Shown here: positions 1 to 8,355 of the stretch, piece after piece
Layout of the letters: each line of letters starts with the position of its first letter
How positions within the stretch are numbered: the first letter of the stretch is position 1
Source of the DNA: VXYK01 sp965214565
GTDB taxonomy: Bacteria; Actinomycetota; Acidimicrobiia; Acidimicrobiales; Aldehydirespiratoraceae
Direction of reading: 5' to 3'
DNA length: 64,000 nt
NCBI GenBank assembly: GCA_965214565.1
Contig: OZ243951.1
Span: 2,790,001 to 2,854,000 of the forward strand
Made by a program: the position numbers and the translations under genes
Notes under the pieces: generated by a model
What the model was told of the DNA's origin: nothing
The model's database searches: none
The model's input: the letters and a program-made list of their open reading frames with translations, nothing else

Positions 1-1
1 C

Positions 2-70
2 GGCGCTGGTCCAGAGGGCATCGCAGAACTGGTCAGTGAGTTCAGATCGGCGCTCGACCAGAATTTCTGA
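2..70 (+). CDS. 3' end of a gene cut by the window edge
   Basis: An open frame runs from the left edge to a TGA at 68-70 and encodes 22 residues ending SALDQNF. The frame has no start inside the window. The composition (alternating charged and aliphatic residues, helix-like) fits the C-terminus of an ordinary protein, but too little is present to name a family. It is kept because the next real gene reads the other way and the 113 bases after the stop look intergenic. Confidence 0.35.
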   Translation, partial: GAGPEGIAELVSEFRSALDQNF

Positions 71-108
71 TCTGAGGCCACAACTTCTGATACAAGGAAG
101 GTCTTGAC

Positions 109-177
109 ATGGAGCACGATCTGATCATCGTCGGGGAACTAGAGCGGGGACACCGCACTAGCTCCGCCGACTCTTGA
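109..177 (+). other. 22-codon ORF with a Rossmann-like start, possible remnant
   Basis: An ATG at 109 is preceded by AAGGAAGG about seven bases upstream, a good ribosome binding site. The product begins MEHDLIIVGEL, which resembles the first beta strand of FAD/NAD-binding oxidoreductases (hydrophobic strand then Gly). It then loses that pattern and stops after 22 codons at 175-177. It could be a decayed oxidoreductase, a leader peptide or chance. An inverted repeat GACTC-TTGAG-GAGTC overlaps the stop. No function is claimed. Confidence 0.25.
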
Positions 178-183
178 GGAGTC

Positions 184-831
184 TCAGGGAGTGTCGAGGC
201 GACGGCCGAGGGTTCCGGTCACGCCGGGGAGTTGGGTCTGCACGCCGTAGCCGCCGCAGTGCTCGGTGAAACGCTGCATCACGATCTCCTCGGCCTCGGT
301 CCAGTCGGTCGCCCGCAATCCGTCGAGGTGCCGGTTGTAGTACTGGTCGAAAACGATCACCTCATTGCCTGCGGCGCGCAGCGCCTCCACATTGTGCGGT
401 GCATCATCGATGTAGAGATCAGCCTCCACTTCCGGTTTGGCGCCCAGGAAGCACAGGTCCCGATAGGGGATCTCGACTCTGTCGAGCCAGGCGACCGTGT
501 CTCCGGCGGCCACCTGATGACCCCAGTTGACGTACAGGCGGTGGGTGATTATCCGAATCCAGACCCCGGCGTCAGACAGGCGCCACAGCGCTTCGGCGGC
601 TCCCTCGATCACTTCTAGGTCTCTGAACATCCGGCCTTCGGTGACCGCGTAGCGGTGGTGGTCCTCGAAGTCGTCGGGCCCGAATCCCCATTCCTCGAAG
701 TTCCAGCCGCGGTCCAGCGACAGCGTCTCTTCGGGTACGCCGAGGCGCTCGGCTACGATCCGCCGGAATCCGCGGGTGTGCTCGGCACAGACTCCGTCGA
801 GGTCGACCCCGAGGACGAAGATGTCGGGCAT
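184..831 (-). CDS. HAD-superfamily 5'(3')-deoxyribonucleotidase-like phosphatase
   Basis: This 215-residue protein has the HAD phosphatase plan. Motif I is DLDGV near residues 10-14, with the nucleophile Asp10 and the acid/base Asp12. Motif II is the Thr in IITHR. The motif III Lys is in GAKPEVEADLY, directly followed by the motif IV acidic pair YIDDAP. The helical cap between motifs I and II and the overall length match the small 5'(3')-deoxyribonucleotidase-type group, which removes phosphate from nucleoside monophosphates. The substrate cannot be read from sequence. It lies 11 bases downstream of a short-chain dehydrogenase on the same strand, so it probably ends that transcript. Confidence 0.75.
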   Translation of the reverse strand: MPDIFVLGVDLDGVCAEHTRGFRRIVAERLGVPEETLSLDRGWNFEEWGFGPDDFEDHHRYAVTEGRMFRDLEVIEGAAEALWRLSDAGVWIRIITHRLYVNWGHQVAAGDTVAWLDRVEIPYRDLCFLGAKPEVEADLYIDDAPHNVEALRAAGNEVIVFDQYYNRHLDGLRATDWTEAEEIVMQRFTEHCGGYGVQTQLPGVTGTLGRRLDTP

Positions 832-842
832 TCAGCCGGTTC

Positions 843-1634
843 TCAGGTGGCGGTCATGCCGCTGTCGGCGTTGATGACGGCTCCGTGGATGTTGGCCGCT
901 TCATCAGATGCGAGGAAGGCGAAGAGAGCAGCGACGTGTTCGGGTTTGTCCAACGGTCTGAACGCCATGGACCGCTTCAGCAGCTTGTAGTCGGTGTCGT
1001 CGGCGAGCTGGTAGTCCCGGTTCATCGGGGTGTCGGTTCCACCCGGCGCGATGGCGTTGATGCGGATCGGCTCTTTGACGAATTCTGTTGCCAGGGCCCG
1101 GGTCATCTGCAGCACAGCGCCCTTGGTGGCGCAGTAGGGCACCAGGTAGGCGCAACCCATGAAGGCTGCGTTGGAGGCGATGTTGATGATGTTGCCCTCG
1201 CTGGTGAGGATGTGGGGGAGTGCTGCCTGACTCATGAAGTAGGTGCCGTCAACGTTGATGGCGAACATCCGACGCCAGTCCTCGGGGGTCACGTCAACCG
1301 TGTTCTTCATCCAGGAGACAGCGGCGATGTTGCCGAGCACGTCGAGCCGTCCGTGCTGCGCGACACATTCTTCGATGGCATCGTGGCATTGGGCGGGTTC
1401 GGCGATGTCGGTCACCCTGGTGGCGATCGTTCCGCCCACCTGAGCGACCTCGGCCACCTCTGACGCGACCTGGTCGAGGCCGTCGGCGTCGATGTCCATG
1501 CCGAACACGGTTGCGCCCTCGGACGCGAGCCGCAGCGCGATGCACCGACCCATGCCGCTGGCGACTCCGGTCACGGCTGCGACCTTTCCGACGAAGCGGT
1601 CGCCCCCGTAGGTGGTTCCTGTTGCTTCAGACAC
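843..1634 (-). CDS. Short-chain dehydrogenase/reductase (SDR), paralogue A
   Basis: A 263-residue classical SDR. It has an N-terminal Rossmann fold with the cofactor motif TGVASGMG, an NIAS strand, and the active site YCATK carrying the catalytic Tyr and Lys. Asp after the second strand (FGMDID) suggests NAD(H) rather than NADP(H). The start is a GTG at 1634 with an AGGAGG site about nine bases upstream. It follows a close paralogue by 23 bases on the same strand. The two share most of their motifs, so this is a tandem duplication. The substrate is unknown; SDRs of this type oxidise secondary alcohols. Confidence 0.85.
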   Translation of the reverse strand: MSEATGTTYGGDRFVGKVAAVTGVASGMGRCIALRLASEGATVFGMDIDADGLDQVASEVAEVAQVGGTIATRVTDIAEPAQCHDAIEECVAQHGRLDVLGNIAAVSWMKNTVDVTPEDWRRMFAINVDGTYFMSQAALPHILTSEGNIINIASNAAFMGCAYLVPYCATKGAVLQMTRALATEFVKEPIRINAIAPGGTDTPMNRDYQLADDTDYKLLKRSMAFRPLDKPEHVAALFAFLASDEAANIHGAVINADSGMTAT

Positions 1635-1657
1635 TGTGTTGCTCCTCCTAGGGGGGC

Positions 1658-2410
1658 CTACTCGGCGGTCAGGCCGCCGTCTGAGCTGACGATGCTGCCG
1701 TGGATGTTGCCGGCCTCCTCGCTGGCCAGGAATGCGAAGAGTGAGGCGATCTGTTCGGGTTGGGTCGAGGGTCTGGCGCCCGTGTAGCGTGCCATGAGGC
1801 TGTAGTCGGCGTCCTCGAGCACCTTGAAGTTGGCGGTCAGTGAGGTGTCAACGCCGCCCGGGGCGATGGCGTTGATGCGGATCGGGTGCTTCACGAACTC
1901 CATGGCCAGGGCTTTGGTCATGTTCACGACTCCCCCCTTGGTGGCACAGTAGGGGACCGTGTACGCCTGACCCATGAGGCCCGCGTTCGAGGCGATGTTG
2001 ATGATGTTCCCTTCACGCTCGATGATGTGGGGGAGTGCGGCCTGGGTCAGGAAGAACACTCCCTTGAGGTTGATGTCGTTCATCAGGTCCCAGTCTTCTT
2101 CGGTGACCTGGTGAACGTGGCGCTGGTTGGCGATACCGGCGATGTTGCCGAGCACGTCGATCCCTCCGTAAGTGGCGACGCAGGCCTCTGCTGCAGCGCG
2201 GCACTCTTTGACAGAGCGGACGTCGGTGACCCGTCCAGACATCTGCTGACCAGCCGAGGTGATCTCCGCTTCGGTATCTGCCAGGCCGGCTTCGTCGATG
2301 TCGAGGCCGAACACGCAGGCCCCCTCGGCGGCGAGGCGTCGGGCTGTCGCCCGACCGATTCCCGATGCGACTCCGGTGAGCAGCGCGACCTTGTTCTCGT
2401 ATCGATTCAC
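1658..2410 (-). CDS. Short-chain dehydrogenase/reductase (SDR), paralogue B
   Basis: A 250-residue classical SDR with the cofactor motif TGVASGIG, an NIASN strand and the active site YCATK. It starts at a GTG (2410) and reads leftward into paralogue A. The segments around INIASNA and PIRINAIAPGG are nearly the same in both, which supports recent duplication. As in A, an acidic residue after strand two (FGLDID) points to NAD(H). A hotdog thioesterase reads away on the other strand 59 bases upstream, leaving a short shared promoter region at 2411-2469. Confidence 0.85.
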   Translation of the reverse strand: MNRYENKVALLTGVASGIGRATARRLAAEGACVFGLDIDEAGLADTEAEITSAGQQMSGRVTDVRSVKECRAAAEACVATYGGIDVLGNIAGIANQRHVHQVTEEDWDLMNDINLKGVFFLTQAALPHIIEREGNIINIASNAGLMGQAYTVPYCATKGGVVNMTKALAMEFVKHPIRINAIAPGGVDTSLTANFKVLEDADYSLMARYTGARPSTQPEQIASLFAFLASEEAGNIHGSIVSSDGGLTAE

Positions 2411-2469
2411 GCCGCGGATCGTATCGGTCGGAGTGCCGTATAAGCCAAACTGAGGCTACGGTCATCCGA

Positions 2470-3195
2470 ATGCCTGCCAGCCAACAAGACGTTTCGGAAC
2501 CTGTTCAGCTCAATGAGGCCCTTCGTGGGTTGATAGAGGTCGTCCGTACCGCCGACCTCGAGGGGGTGGACCTCACCGCTGCGATCACTCGGATCCAGGG
2601 GTTGCGCGATGATCTCGAGCCGCTGGTGGCGCCGGGAATCCGAATGCAGTCAAGTCTGGTCTATGACGGCCCGGTCGCACAGGAGCCTTCGGGGGAAGTG
2701 GGTGAACTGGCGGCTCCTGCAGCGTTCAGGTCAGAGCACCCGTCGGAGTTCTTCCCATACAGCCCGCTGGTCGGCCGGCTTAACCCGATATCGCCGCCGG
2801 CGACGATGAGAAGAGTTGCCAACGACGATCCCTCCGACGAACACTGCGAGATTCACGGGGAGGTGACTTTCACCTCAGCCTTCAACGGGCCGCCGGACTG
2901 TGTCCATGGGGGAGTGATCGCGGCGCTGTTCGACGAACTTCTCGGCAGCACCTGCGTGGTGAACGGCATCGGTGGCTATACCGGCACCCTCACCGTCGTG
3001 TACCGCACGCCGACACCGTTGGGGACTGCGTTGACACTGCGGGGCTGGATCGACCGCAGCGAGCGCCGCAAAGTGTTCGCTGCGGGCACGATTCGCTCCG
3101 GCGACACGCTGTGCGCACAGGCCGAAGGGATCTTTGTGCAGTCCCAGGATCTTCCCAATCCGACCGATCAGCCCGGGTTGACCACGACTTCGTAA
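2470..3195 (+). CDS. PaaI/THEM4-like hotdog-fold thioesterase
   Basis: A 241-residue protein whose C-terminal half (from about residue 115) is a hotdog fold with the PaaI-type signature HGGVIAALFDELLG; this helix carries the active-site acid. The N-terminal ~110 residues are a non-conserved helical extension. It would hydrolyse an acyl-CoA thioester, with unknown acyl chain. Its last 28 bases overlap the 3' end of the convergent dehydrogenase at 3168-4124. Confidence 0.75.
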   Translation: MPASQQDVSEPVQLNEALRGLIEVVRTADLEGVDLTAAITRIQGLRDDLEPLVAPGIRMQSSLVYDGPVAQEPSGEVGELAAPAAFRSEHPSEFFPYSPLVGRLNPISPPATMRRVANDDPSDEHCEIHGEVTFTSAFNGPPDCVHGGVIAALFDELLGSTCVVNGIGGYTGTLTVVYRTPTPLGTALTLRGWIDRSERRKVFAAGTIRSGDTLCAQAEGIFVQSQDLPNPTDQPGLTTTS

Positions 3196-4124
3196 CCGGG
3201 TTGTTCCGGTTCCTCGTCGACCAGCTCGGGCGGGAATCCGGGTGCTCGAAATTCGGACCCGGCGGTTTCCTCGCAACGCTGCACGACCCGCGGGCTCAAC
3301 GCACGGGGCCCGTACCTTGCTGCTGCGTCGTCGAACATCTCTGCGACGACGGGGGCTACCTCGAGAGACAGGTCGGCACGCTCTGCGAGGCCCATGAACA
3401 GGCTCATGTCCTTCTGCACCAGGTCGAGTGTGAAGCCGATGTCGTAGGAACCGTTCAGGATCACCTGACCCTCCGTCTCGTGCACGAACGAAGTGCCAGA
3501 GGAGATGTGGATCGCCTCATACGTGGTGGCAAGGTCGATCCCAGACTGCTGTGCCACGGCGAAGGCCTCCCCGACAGAGACGAGGTTGACCGAGGCGAGA
3601 TAGTTGGTCACGACCTTGAGGATCGAGGCCGATCCCAGCGGACCGGTGTGCAGGATCCTTCTTCCCATCATCGCCAGAATCGGCAGCGCCGTATCGAACG
3701 CCTCGCGTGACCCGCCGCAGAAGATCGAGATGTTCCCTGTAGCGGCACGATGGCAACCACCCGAGACCGGGCACTCGACCGGGGTGGCCCCGCGTGCTTC
3801 AGCCAGGTTCGCAAGACGCCGGACCTCGGAGGAGTCGGTGGTCGACATCTCCAACCAGACCTTGCCCTCCCTCAGTCCTGCCAGCACTCCGTCGTCGGCC
3901 TCCATCACTGCAGCGCAGACCGCCGGCGACGGCAGGCAGGTGATCACCACGTCGCATCGTTCGGCGAGTTCTCTGGGTGACGAGGCTCGGCTCGCGCCCC
4001 TGTCGGTGAAGGATCGCACCGCGGCTTCGTCGAGGTCGCGGACAACGAGTTCGACTCCATTGCGCAAGAGGCTTCCGGCGAGCTTGCTGCCGAGGTTGCC
4101 TAATCCTACAAATCCGATCCTCAT
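3168..4124 (-). CDS. Beta-hydroxyacid dehydrogenase (3-hydroxyisobutyrate dehydrogenase family)
   Basis: A 318-residue enzyme starting MRIGFVGLGNLG, which contains the GxGxxG dinucleotide motif. The substrate-binding signature is PVSGG, and the catalytic Lys lies in ILKVVTN. The all-alpha C-terminal domain follows. The open frame extends 48 codons further upstream, but that part is Arg/Pro-rich and unlike the family, so the ATG at 4124 is preferred. The likely reaction is NAD(P)-dependent oxidation of a beta-hydroxyacid such as 3-hydroxyisobutyrate; exact substrate is uncertain. The extra tail after about residue 295 is Glu/Pro-rich. Confidence 0.8.
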   Translation of the reverse strand: MRIGFVGLGNLGSKLAGSLLRNGVELVVRDLDEAAVRSFTDRGASRASSPRELAERCDVVITCLPSPAVCAAVMEADDGVLAGLREGKVWLEMSTTDSSEVRRLANLAEARGATPVECPVSGGCHRAATGNISIFCGGSREAFDTALPILAMMGRRILHTGPLGSASILKVVTNYLASVNLVSVGEAFAVAQQSGIDLATTYEAIHISSGTSFVHETEGQVILNGSYDIGFTLDLVQKDMSLFMGLAERADLSLEVAPVVAEMFDDAAARYGPRALSPRVVQRCEETAGSEFRAPGFPPELVDEEPEQPGYEVVVNPG

Positions 4125-4192
4125 GGTGCACTCCGTTCGCGTGTGGGGGCGTGGTGGTGGACGGTCAGCGTGAGCGTAATCCGTGAATGCTC

Positions 4193-4744
4193 TCAGTTGT
4201 GTCGCGGATCGTAGGGGTAGTGCGCCAAATGACGAATCGAGGAGGTCTGGCGGGCGCAGACTTTCCACCAGAGTTCGCCTGGGTCGCCGGTCCGAACATC
4301 ATTCAGTTCGGCGTCGACGACGAACCAACTGCCGGTGACCAGTTCGGCCTCGAGTTGACCCCCGGTCCAACCCGCGTAGCCGGCGAACATTCGTACGCCG
4401 TCCAGTCCAGGTACCTGCTCGGGTGACTGTTCAAGGTCGACCGTTCCGATGCTGCCCAGAATCTGATTCCAGCGCTCTCCGGCTGTGGCGAGATCGAACG
4501 ATGCCAGGGCGATGACAGAGGAGGGCGAGACGGGACCACCGAGGAACACGACTGCGGGTTCGGTCGCCTGATCCGCCCAACCCTCGATGGCTGTGGAGAC
4601 GGGCAGTTCGCTCGGCCGGTTCAGGACTACTCCGATCGCCCCCTGTTCGTTGTGCTCGAGAATGAACACGACAGACCGGTAGAAATTGCTGTCGAGTAGT
4701 GTCGGCGCAGCGACCAGCAGTCGTCCCCGGGTCGAATCGTGCAT
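4193..4744 (-). CDS. YqgE/AlgH family protein
   Basis: A 183-residue protein with the family hallmarks: an N-terminal GRLLVAAPTLLDSNFYRSVV, then HNEQGAIGVVLNRPS, then FLGGPV and GYAGWTGGQLE. Its length is typical. The family is widespread and structurally known, but its biochemical role is not settled. The gene lies between the dehydrogenase (leftward, 68-base gap) and the SET-domain gene, all on one strand, so co-transcription is plausible. Confidence 0.9.
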   Translation of the reverse strand: MHDSTRGRLLVAAPTLLDSNFYRSVVFILEHNEQGAIGVVLNRPSELPVSTAIEGWADQATEPAVVFLGGPVSPSSVIALASFDLATAGERWNQILGSIGTVDLEQSPEQVPGLDGVRMFAGYAGWTGGQLEAELVTGSWFVVDAELNDVRTGDPGELWWKVCARQTSSIRHLAHYPYDPRHN

Positions 4745-4777
4745 TACTCCCAGTCTCGCGTGATCCCGCGGTGTCTG

Positions 4778-5464
4778 TCACCCGGACCAGTCTTCTCCGT
4801 AGTCGAAGAGCAGTTCCTCGCCGGGGTTGATGTCGCGCAGTGCATAGAGGTCCGGACCGTCGAAGACGACGTTGGGGGAGCGGCTGTGGTTCAAGAAGCG
4901 CAGGGTGCCGGAGCCGTCGATGCCCTCCCAGGTTCCTTCATCTCCTTCCACCCACAACACGAATTTTCCGTCCACTTTGGTGGGAGCACCGGTGTAGCGG
5001 CCGATCAGAGCGTCCTGTGGCAGTTTCACGAGTGCGAACACACCCGTCCCATGGACCTCTGAAGGTCTGAGCTCCACGAGGTGGCCGTCGTCGGGTTGTA
5101 TCAGGAGAACCTCGGCCGCCTCGTCGACTGTGGGCGCAGGTCGGTGCCTGCTGTCGGTGATCAGCGAGTGGGTAACGGCTCGTTTGGCCAGACCCTCGAG
5201 ATCATCGCGAAGGGGGTCTCGCAGCCAGCCGTCCACCGAGGCGCCGTCGGGAAAGGAGACGACCAACACTGCGTCAGGAATTCCGGGTTCAGGGTCTGTG
5301 TCCGCTATCCTGCGTTCGAGGATTCCGCTGGTGCGCTCCAGAAGTCGGATCAAGGCGTCGATGTACTCCTCGAAGGTCTCCGGGTCCCCACGACTCCAGA
5401 GTCGCAGGGTTAGTTCGATGCGTCCGTCTTGCTCCACTTGTTGCACAGTACTCAAAGACCGCAT
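4778..5464 (-). CDS. SET-domain protein with an N-terminal ABM-like domain
   Basis: A 228-residue protein with two parts. Residues about 15-105 look like a dimeric alpha/beta barrel of the antibiotic-monooxygenase (ABM) or DUF1330 kind. Residues about 130-228 are a short SET domain: GTGVFA at 139-144, RFLNHSRSPN at 189-198 (the NHS cofactor motif) and GEELLFDYGEDW at 215-226. SET domains transfer methyl groups from S-adenosylmethionine, usually to lysine; the target is unknown. There is no post-SET cysteine cluster. The first half is assigned by pattern only and is the less certain part. Confidence 0.7.
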   Translation of the reverse strand: MRSLSTVQQVEQDGRIELTLRLWSRGDPETFEEYIDALIRLLERTSGILERRIADTDPEPGIPDAVLVVSFPDGASVDGWLRDPLRDDLEGLAKRAVTHSLITDSRHRPAPTVDEAAEVLLIQPDDGHLVELRPSEVHGTGVFALVKLPQDALIGRYTGAPTKVDGKFVLWVEGDEGTWEGIDGSGTLRFLNHSRSPNVVFDGPDLYALRDINPGEELLFDYGEDWSG

Positions 5465-5581
5465 ACCTATCGATTGGTATTCGTCGATTGGTGTTCTGCA
5501 GAGAGTACACTTCTAACTTTACATAACGATGATTTCCGGCGTTATCGGTTCTCAGACTACCCACTCTCGTGAAAGTGGTTG
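5465..5581. promoter_or_regulatory. Divergent intergenic region between the SET gene and an unknown gene
   Basis: This 117-base gap separates two divergent genes and is clearly more A/T-rich than its surroundings, for example around 5505-5532. It must hold promoters for both directions. A direct repeat of CGATTGGT occurs at about 5471 and 5484. I cannot place the -35 and -10 elements with confidence. Confidence 0.45.
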
Positions 5582-7084
5582 ATGCCAAACTGGCCGATAC
5601 CGTTCTTGGGCGTGGCTCGCAGGCTGGAAATCGAACTGACTTCAAATCGCTCCGACGGCAAGTGGACTTGGCGTGCTGCAGGAGCGAAGCAACCGAGGGG
5701 AACTCTCGATGGGGCGCTGCTCCCTGAAGGAGCCGGGGTCGGAGACGTTGTGAAAGTAGAGGCCGACGCAACCCTCGATGGACTCGAGATCACCGCTGTG
5801 CTTCGCACCCGGTCACCGAGAGTTCAAGTTGAGACCCTGCCACTGCTAGGTTCGGGCAGCGAGCAGCCGTTGGTCACTTCACAACTGGCACCCAAGATCC
5901 GCTCCCGGGCCCGTGGTGCCAACAGGGACCGGCGTGACGCCGGCTCCGCGCCGAGCCGCCGCAGGCGCGGAGATCGCGACGAGCGGCGCGGAAACGACGG
6001 GAAGGGTTCTGAAGGACCCGCCGCGAAGCGGGATCGCCGTCGCTCCGACCGGGATGCCCGCTCCCGTGATCAGAACCGGGACGATCGCGCTGAGGGCCGC
6101 GCCAAGACCCGCGACAAAGAGCGTGGCGGTACCGACAAAGGGGCCTCGCGGGTCCAGCGAGACAAGCGGAACACTCGGACCAGCCCCCAGGAGCGGCCGA
6201 AACCACGCTCGACTCCCAGAGTTCCCCGCCTGCGTCCCGGCAACAAGAACCGGCGCGCCGCTCTCGCAAGATTGCCCGAGATCCAACATCCGCTCGCTGA
6301 GGAGGTTCTCAAGGGAGGTGTCCCCGGTCTACGCAAAACGATCGACCGGATGAACAGGATGGCTCAGGCAGAAGGTATCCCCAAGGTCAAGTCGGAACCG
6401 CTGGTTGTCTTGGCAGAGAAGCTGACACCTGATTTGAACTCGGCGGTCTGGCGCGACCGGGCTGAAGCCGCCATCGCGGGAATCGACAAGGTCGACCTGC
6501 GCGACATCCGCAGCGTGGTTGTGGCGGCTGACAGCGGCGCTCGCGACGAAGAGTCCCGTGAACTTGCAGAGGCACTTCGCGAGGGACTGTCGGCTCGTGT
6601 CGAGAGCGAGCACCGATCCTGGCTCAACGAGATCGCCAAGCATCTCTCCGATGGGCGGATAGTGCGTGCTCTGCGGCTCAGCAGCCATCCCCCGAAGGCC
6701 GGTGCCCCGCTGCCCTTCGACATGGCGGATCGTCTGACCAGTGCGGCCTCGGAATCGTTGAGTAGTGACGTCGCTCCTCAGCGCTGGGCGACGGTATTGG
6801 ACGCAGTTGCCTTCTCCCCTGTCCGCTCCCAGGTGACTCCCCAGGGTTGCCCCCCCAATCCCAATGAGCAGCTGCTCTCCACCGTGCGCAGGTTGGCTCC
6901 GAAAGTACCCGATATTGCAGCCTTGTTCGGAATAACGCCTTCGGGTCCTCCAAGACGCCCAGGGACGAAACGGCGACCCAAGCCCCCTCCTCCTCCGCCG
7001 ATGCTCCAGGCTGAGCCTGTGGCCGACCCCACTCCCCCACCACCTTCCGCACAGTTCGACCCGACCGAAAAAATCGACAAATGA
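5582..7084 (+). CDS. Unknown protein, conserved-looking N-terminal domain with charged linker
   Basis: This 500-residue protein starts at the ATG at 5582; a TTG one codon earlier is also possible. Residues 1-80 form a compact beta-rich domain with KWTWRAAG, GTLDGALLP and VGDVVKVEAD. Residues about 105-215 are very rich in Arg and Asp, almost certainly disordered and possibly nucleic-acid-binding. Residues about 225-460 are a helical domain. The tail is a Pro-rich run. I recall similar proteins in Acidimicrobiia but know no function. Its stop overlaps the next start as ATGA, so translation of the enoyl-CoA hydratase is coupled to it. Confidence 0.8.
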   Translation: MPNWPIPFLGVARRLEIELTSNRSDGKWTWRAAGAKQPRGTLDGALLPEGAGVGDVVKVEADATLDGLEITAVLRTRSPRVQVETLPLLGSGSEQPLVTSQLAPKIRSRARGANRDRRDAGSAPSRRRRGDRDERRGNDGKGSEGPAAKRDRRRSDRDARSRDQNRDDRAEGRAKTRDKERGGTDKGASRVQRDKRNTRTSPQERPKPRSTPRVPRLRPGNKNRRAALARLPEIQHPLAEEVLKGGVPGLRKTIDRMNRMAQAEGIPKVKSEPLVVLAEKLTPDLNSAVWRDRAEAAIAGIDKVDLRDIRSVVVAADSGARDEESRELAEALREGLSARVESEHRSWLNEIAKHLSDGRIVRALRLSSHPPKAGAPLPFDMADRLTSAASESLSSDVAPQRWATVLDAVAFSPVRSQVTPQGCPPNPNEQLLSTVRRLAPKVPDIAALFGITPSGPPRRPGTKRRPKPPPPPPMLQAEPVADPTPPPPSAQFDPTEKIDK

Positions 7085-7842
7085 TCAAGTTCGACATTGA
7101 GGGCCGCATTGCGGTCATCAGACTTGATCGGGTCGAGGCTCGAAACGCGATCAACCCCGCGATGGCCCAAGCAATCGAATCGGCGATCGACCGCCTTGAG
7201 CAAGATGACGAACTGTGGATCGGGGTACTTGCCCACAACGGGCCGGTTTTCTCCGCAGGAGCCGATCTCAAAGAGATAGCCGCTGGCAACGGGGCGCATT
7301 TGGGCACTGAGCGTGGAGGGTTCGCAGGGATAGTCCTTCGCGAGCGAACCAAGCCCCTCATTGCTGCGGTGGACGGCCATGCTGTCGCCGGTGGCACTGA
7401 GATTGTCCTGTCCTGTGATCTGGTTGTCGCTTCAACCATCGCCAAGTTTGGAATACCGGAGGTGAAACGCTCGCTGGTCGCAGCCGCGGGCGGTCTGGTG
7501 CGTCTGCCCCGAGTGCTCCCCCCCACCATCGCGATGGAGCTCGCGATAACGGGCGACACGCTCTCTGCGGAACGAGCGCACCACTTCGGCCTGGTGAACG
7601 AACTGTGTAGCCCGGGGGAAGTAGTCGCCGCCGCCAGGGCACTGGCTGAACGGGTTGCCGCCAATGCTCCGATAGCGGTCCGTGAGAGTCGTCGCCTGAT
7701 CCTCGAAGCCCCGACTCAGACCGACTCCGAAGGGATCCTCGAAGGCGGCAGGACGATAGCCCGGCTGGCTTCGACGGAGGACTTCGCGGAAGGCCCCCGG
7801 GCGTTCATCGAGAAGCGTCCACCGGTCTGGAAAGGTCGCTGA
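7081..7842 (+). CDS. Enoyl-CoA hydratase/isomerase family protein
   Basis: A 253-residue crotonase-fold protein. The oxyanion-hole segments are FSAGADLKEIA and GHAVAGGTEIVLSCD, and the FGIPEVKRSLVAAAGG helix follows. It probably hydrates or isomerises an acyl-CoA double bond in beta-oxidation, though crotonase-fold proteins catalyse many reactions and the substrate is open. The start overlaps the previous stop by four bases (ATGA). Confidence 0.85.
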   Translation: MIKFDIEGRIAVIRLDRVEARNAINPAMAQAIESAIDRLEQDDELWIGVLAHNGPVFSAGADLKEIAAGNGAHLGTERGGFAGIVLRERTKPLIAAVDGHAVAGGTEIVLSCDLVVASTIAKFGIPEVKRSLVAAAGGLVRLPRVLPPTIAMELAITGDTLSAERAHHFGLVNELCSPGEVVAAARALAERVAANAPIAVRESRRLILEAPTQTDSEGILEGGRTIARLASTEDFAEGPRAFIEKRPPVWKGR

Positions 7843-7881
7843 GACGGCGTCTGTGGCCAGTGCCGTTGTCGGCACCCGCCG

Positions 7882-8355
7882 TCACTCCTGCAGCGATCGA
7901 TGGACCCGCAGGGCGCGGGCAGTAAGGCCGAACGTCTCGAAGAAGTTCTTTGTCTCCCGATCCCCGGGAAGGGCGATCGAGTCAATGCCGATGCAGCCCT
8001 GCTCTCTGCACCAACCCTCCGCGAGTCCCAGAAGCGCTTCACCGCATCCGACAGAGCGGGCGTCGGGGGCGACGTAGATGTCAGTGACTTGGCCGAGGAC
8101 ACTGCCATTGTGCAGTTCAATGAGGTCGACTCCTGCGTAACCGACGATCGTGCCATCGATGCAGACGACAGCCAGCAATCCTGTGCCCATCGTTGCCTCC
8201 AGGCTGGCTTCCAACGGCTCTGCGCGGGCTTCGCGTTGGGACCAGACCGCGCCGCCTCGTCGAGGACGCAACTCATCAATCGCTTCCGCGCACAAGCGGG
8301 TGACCTCCCCCAGATCAGCCACCACAGCCCGGCGTGCGTCGATTTCCACGGTCAC
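7882..8355 (-). CDS. GNAT-family N-acetyltransferase
   Basis: A 157-residue single-domain GNAT protein. The acetyl-CoA pyrophosphate loop is in DIYVAPDARSVGCGEALL (the usual RxxGxG/A is RSVGCG), followed by the helix GLAEGWCREQGC and the late strand NFFETFGLTARALRV. The substrate is unknown. Its ATG overlaps the stop of the gene at 8352-8783 by four bases, making it the last gene of a three-gene coupled set. Confidence 0.85.
   Translation of the reverse strand: MTVEIDARRAVVADLGEVTRLCAEAIDELRPRRGGAVWSQREARAEPLEASLEATMGTGLLAVVCIDGTIVGYAGVDLIELHNGSVLGQVTDIYVAPDARSVGCGEALLGLAEGWCREQGCIGIDSIALPGDRETKNFFETFGLTARALRVHRSLQE

Noticed and set aside
3168..3195. Overlap of the thioesterase and dehydrogenase genes as a sign of a wrong gene call
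   Set aside because: Both have clear domain evidence and are convergent; a 28-base 3' overlap is normal in compact genomes.
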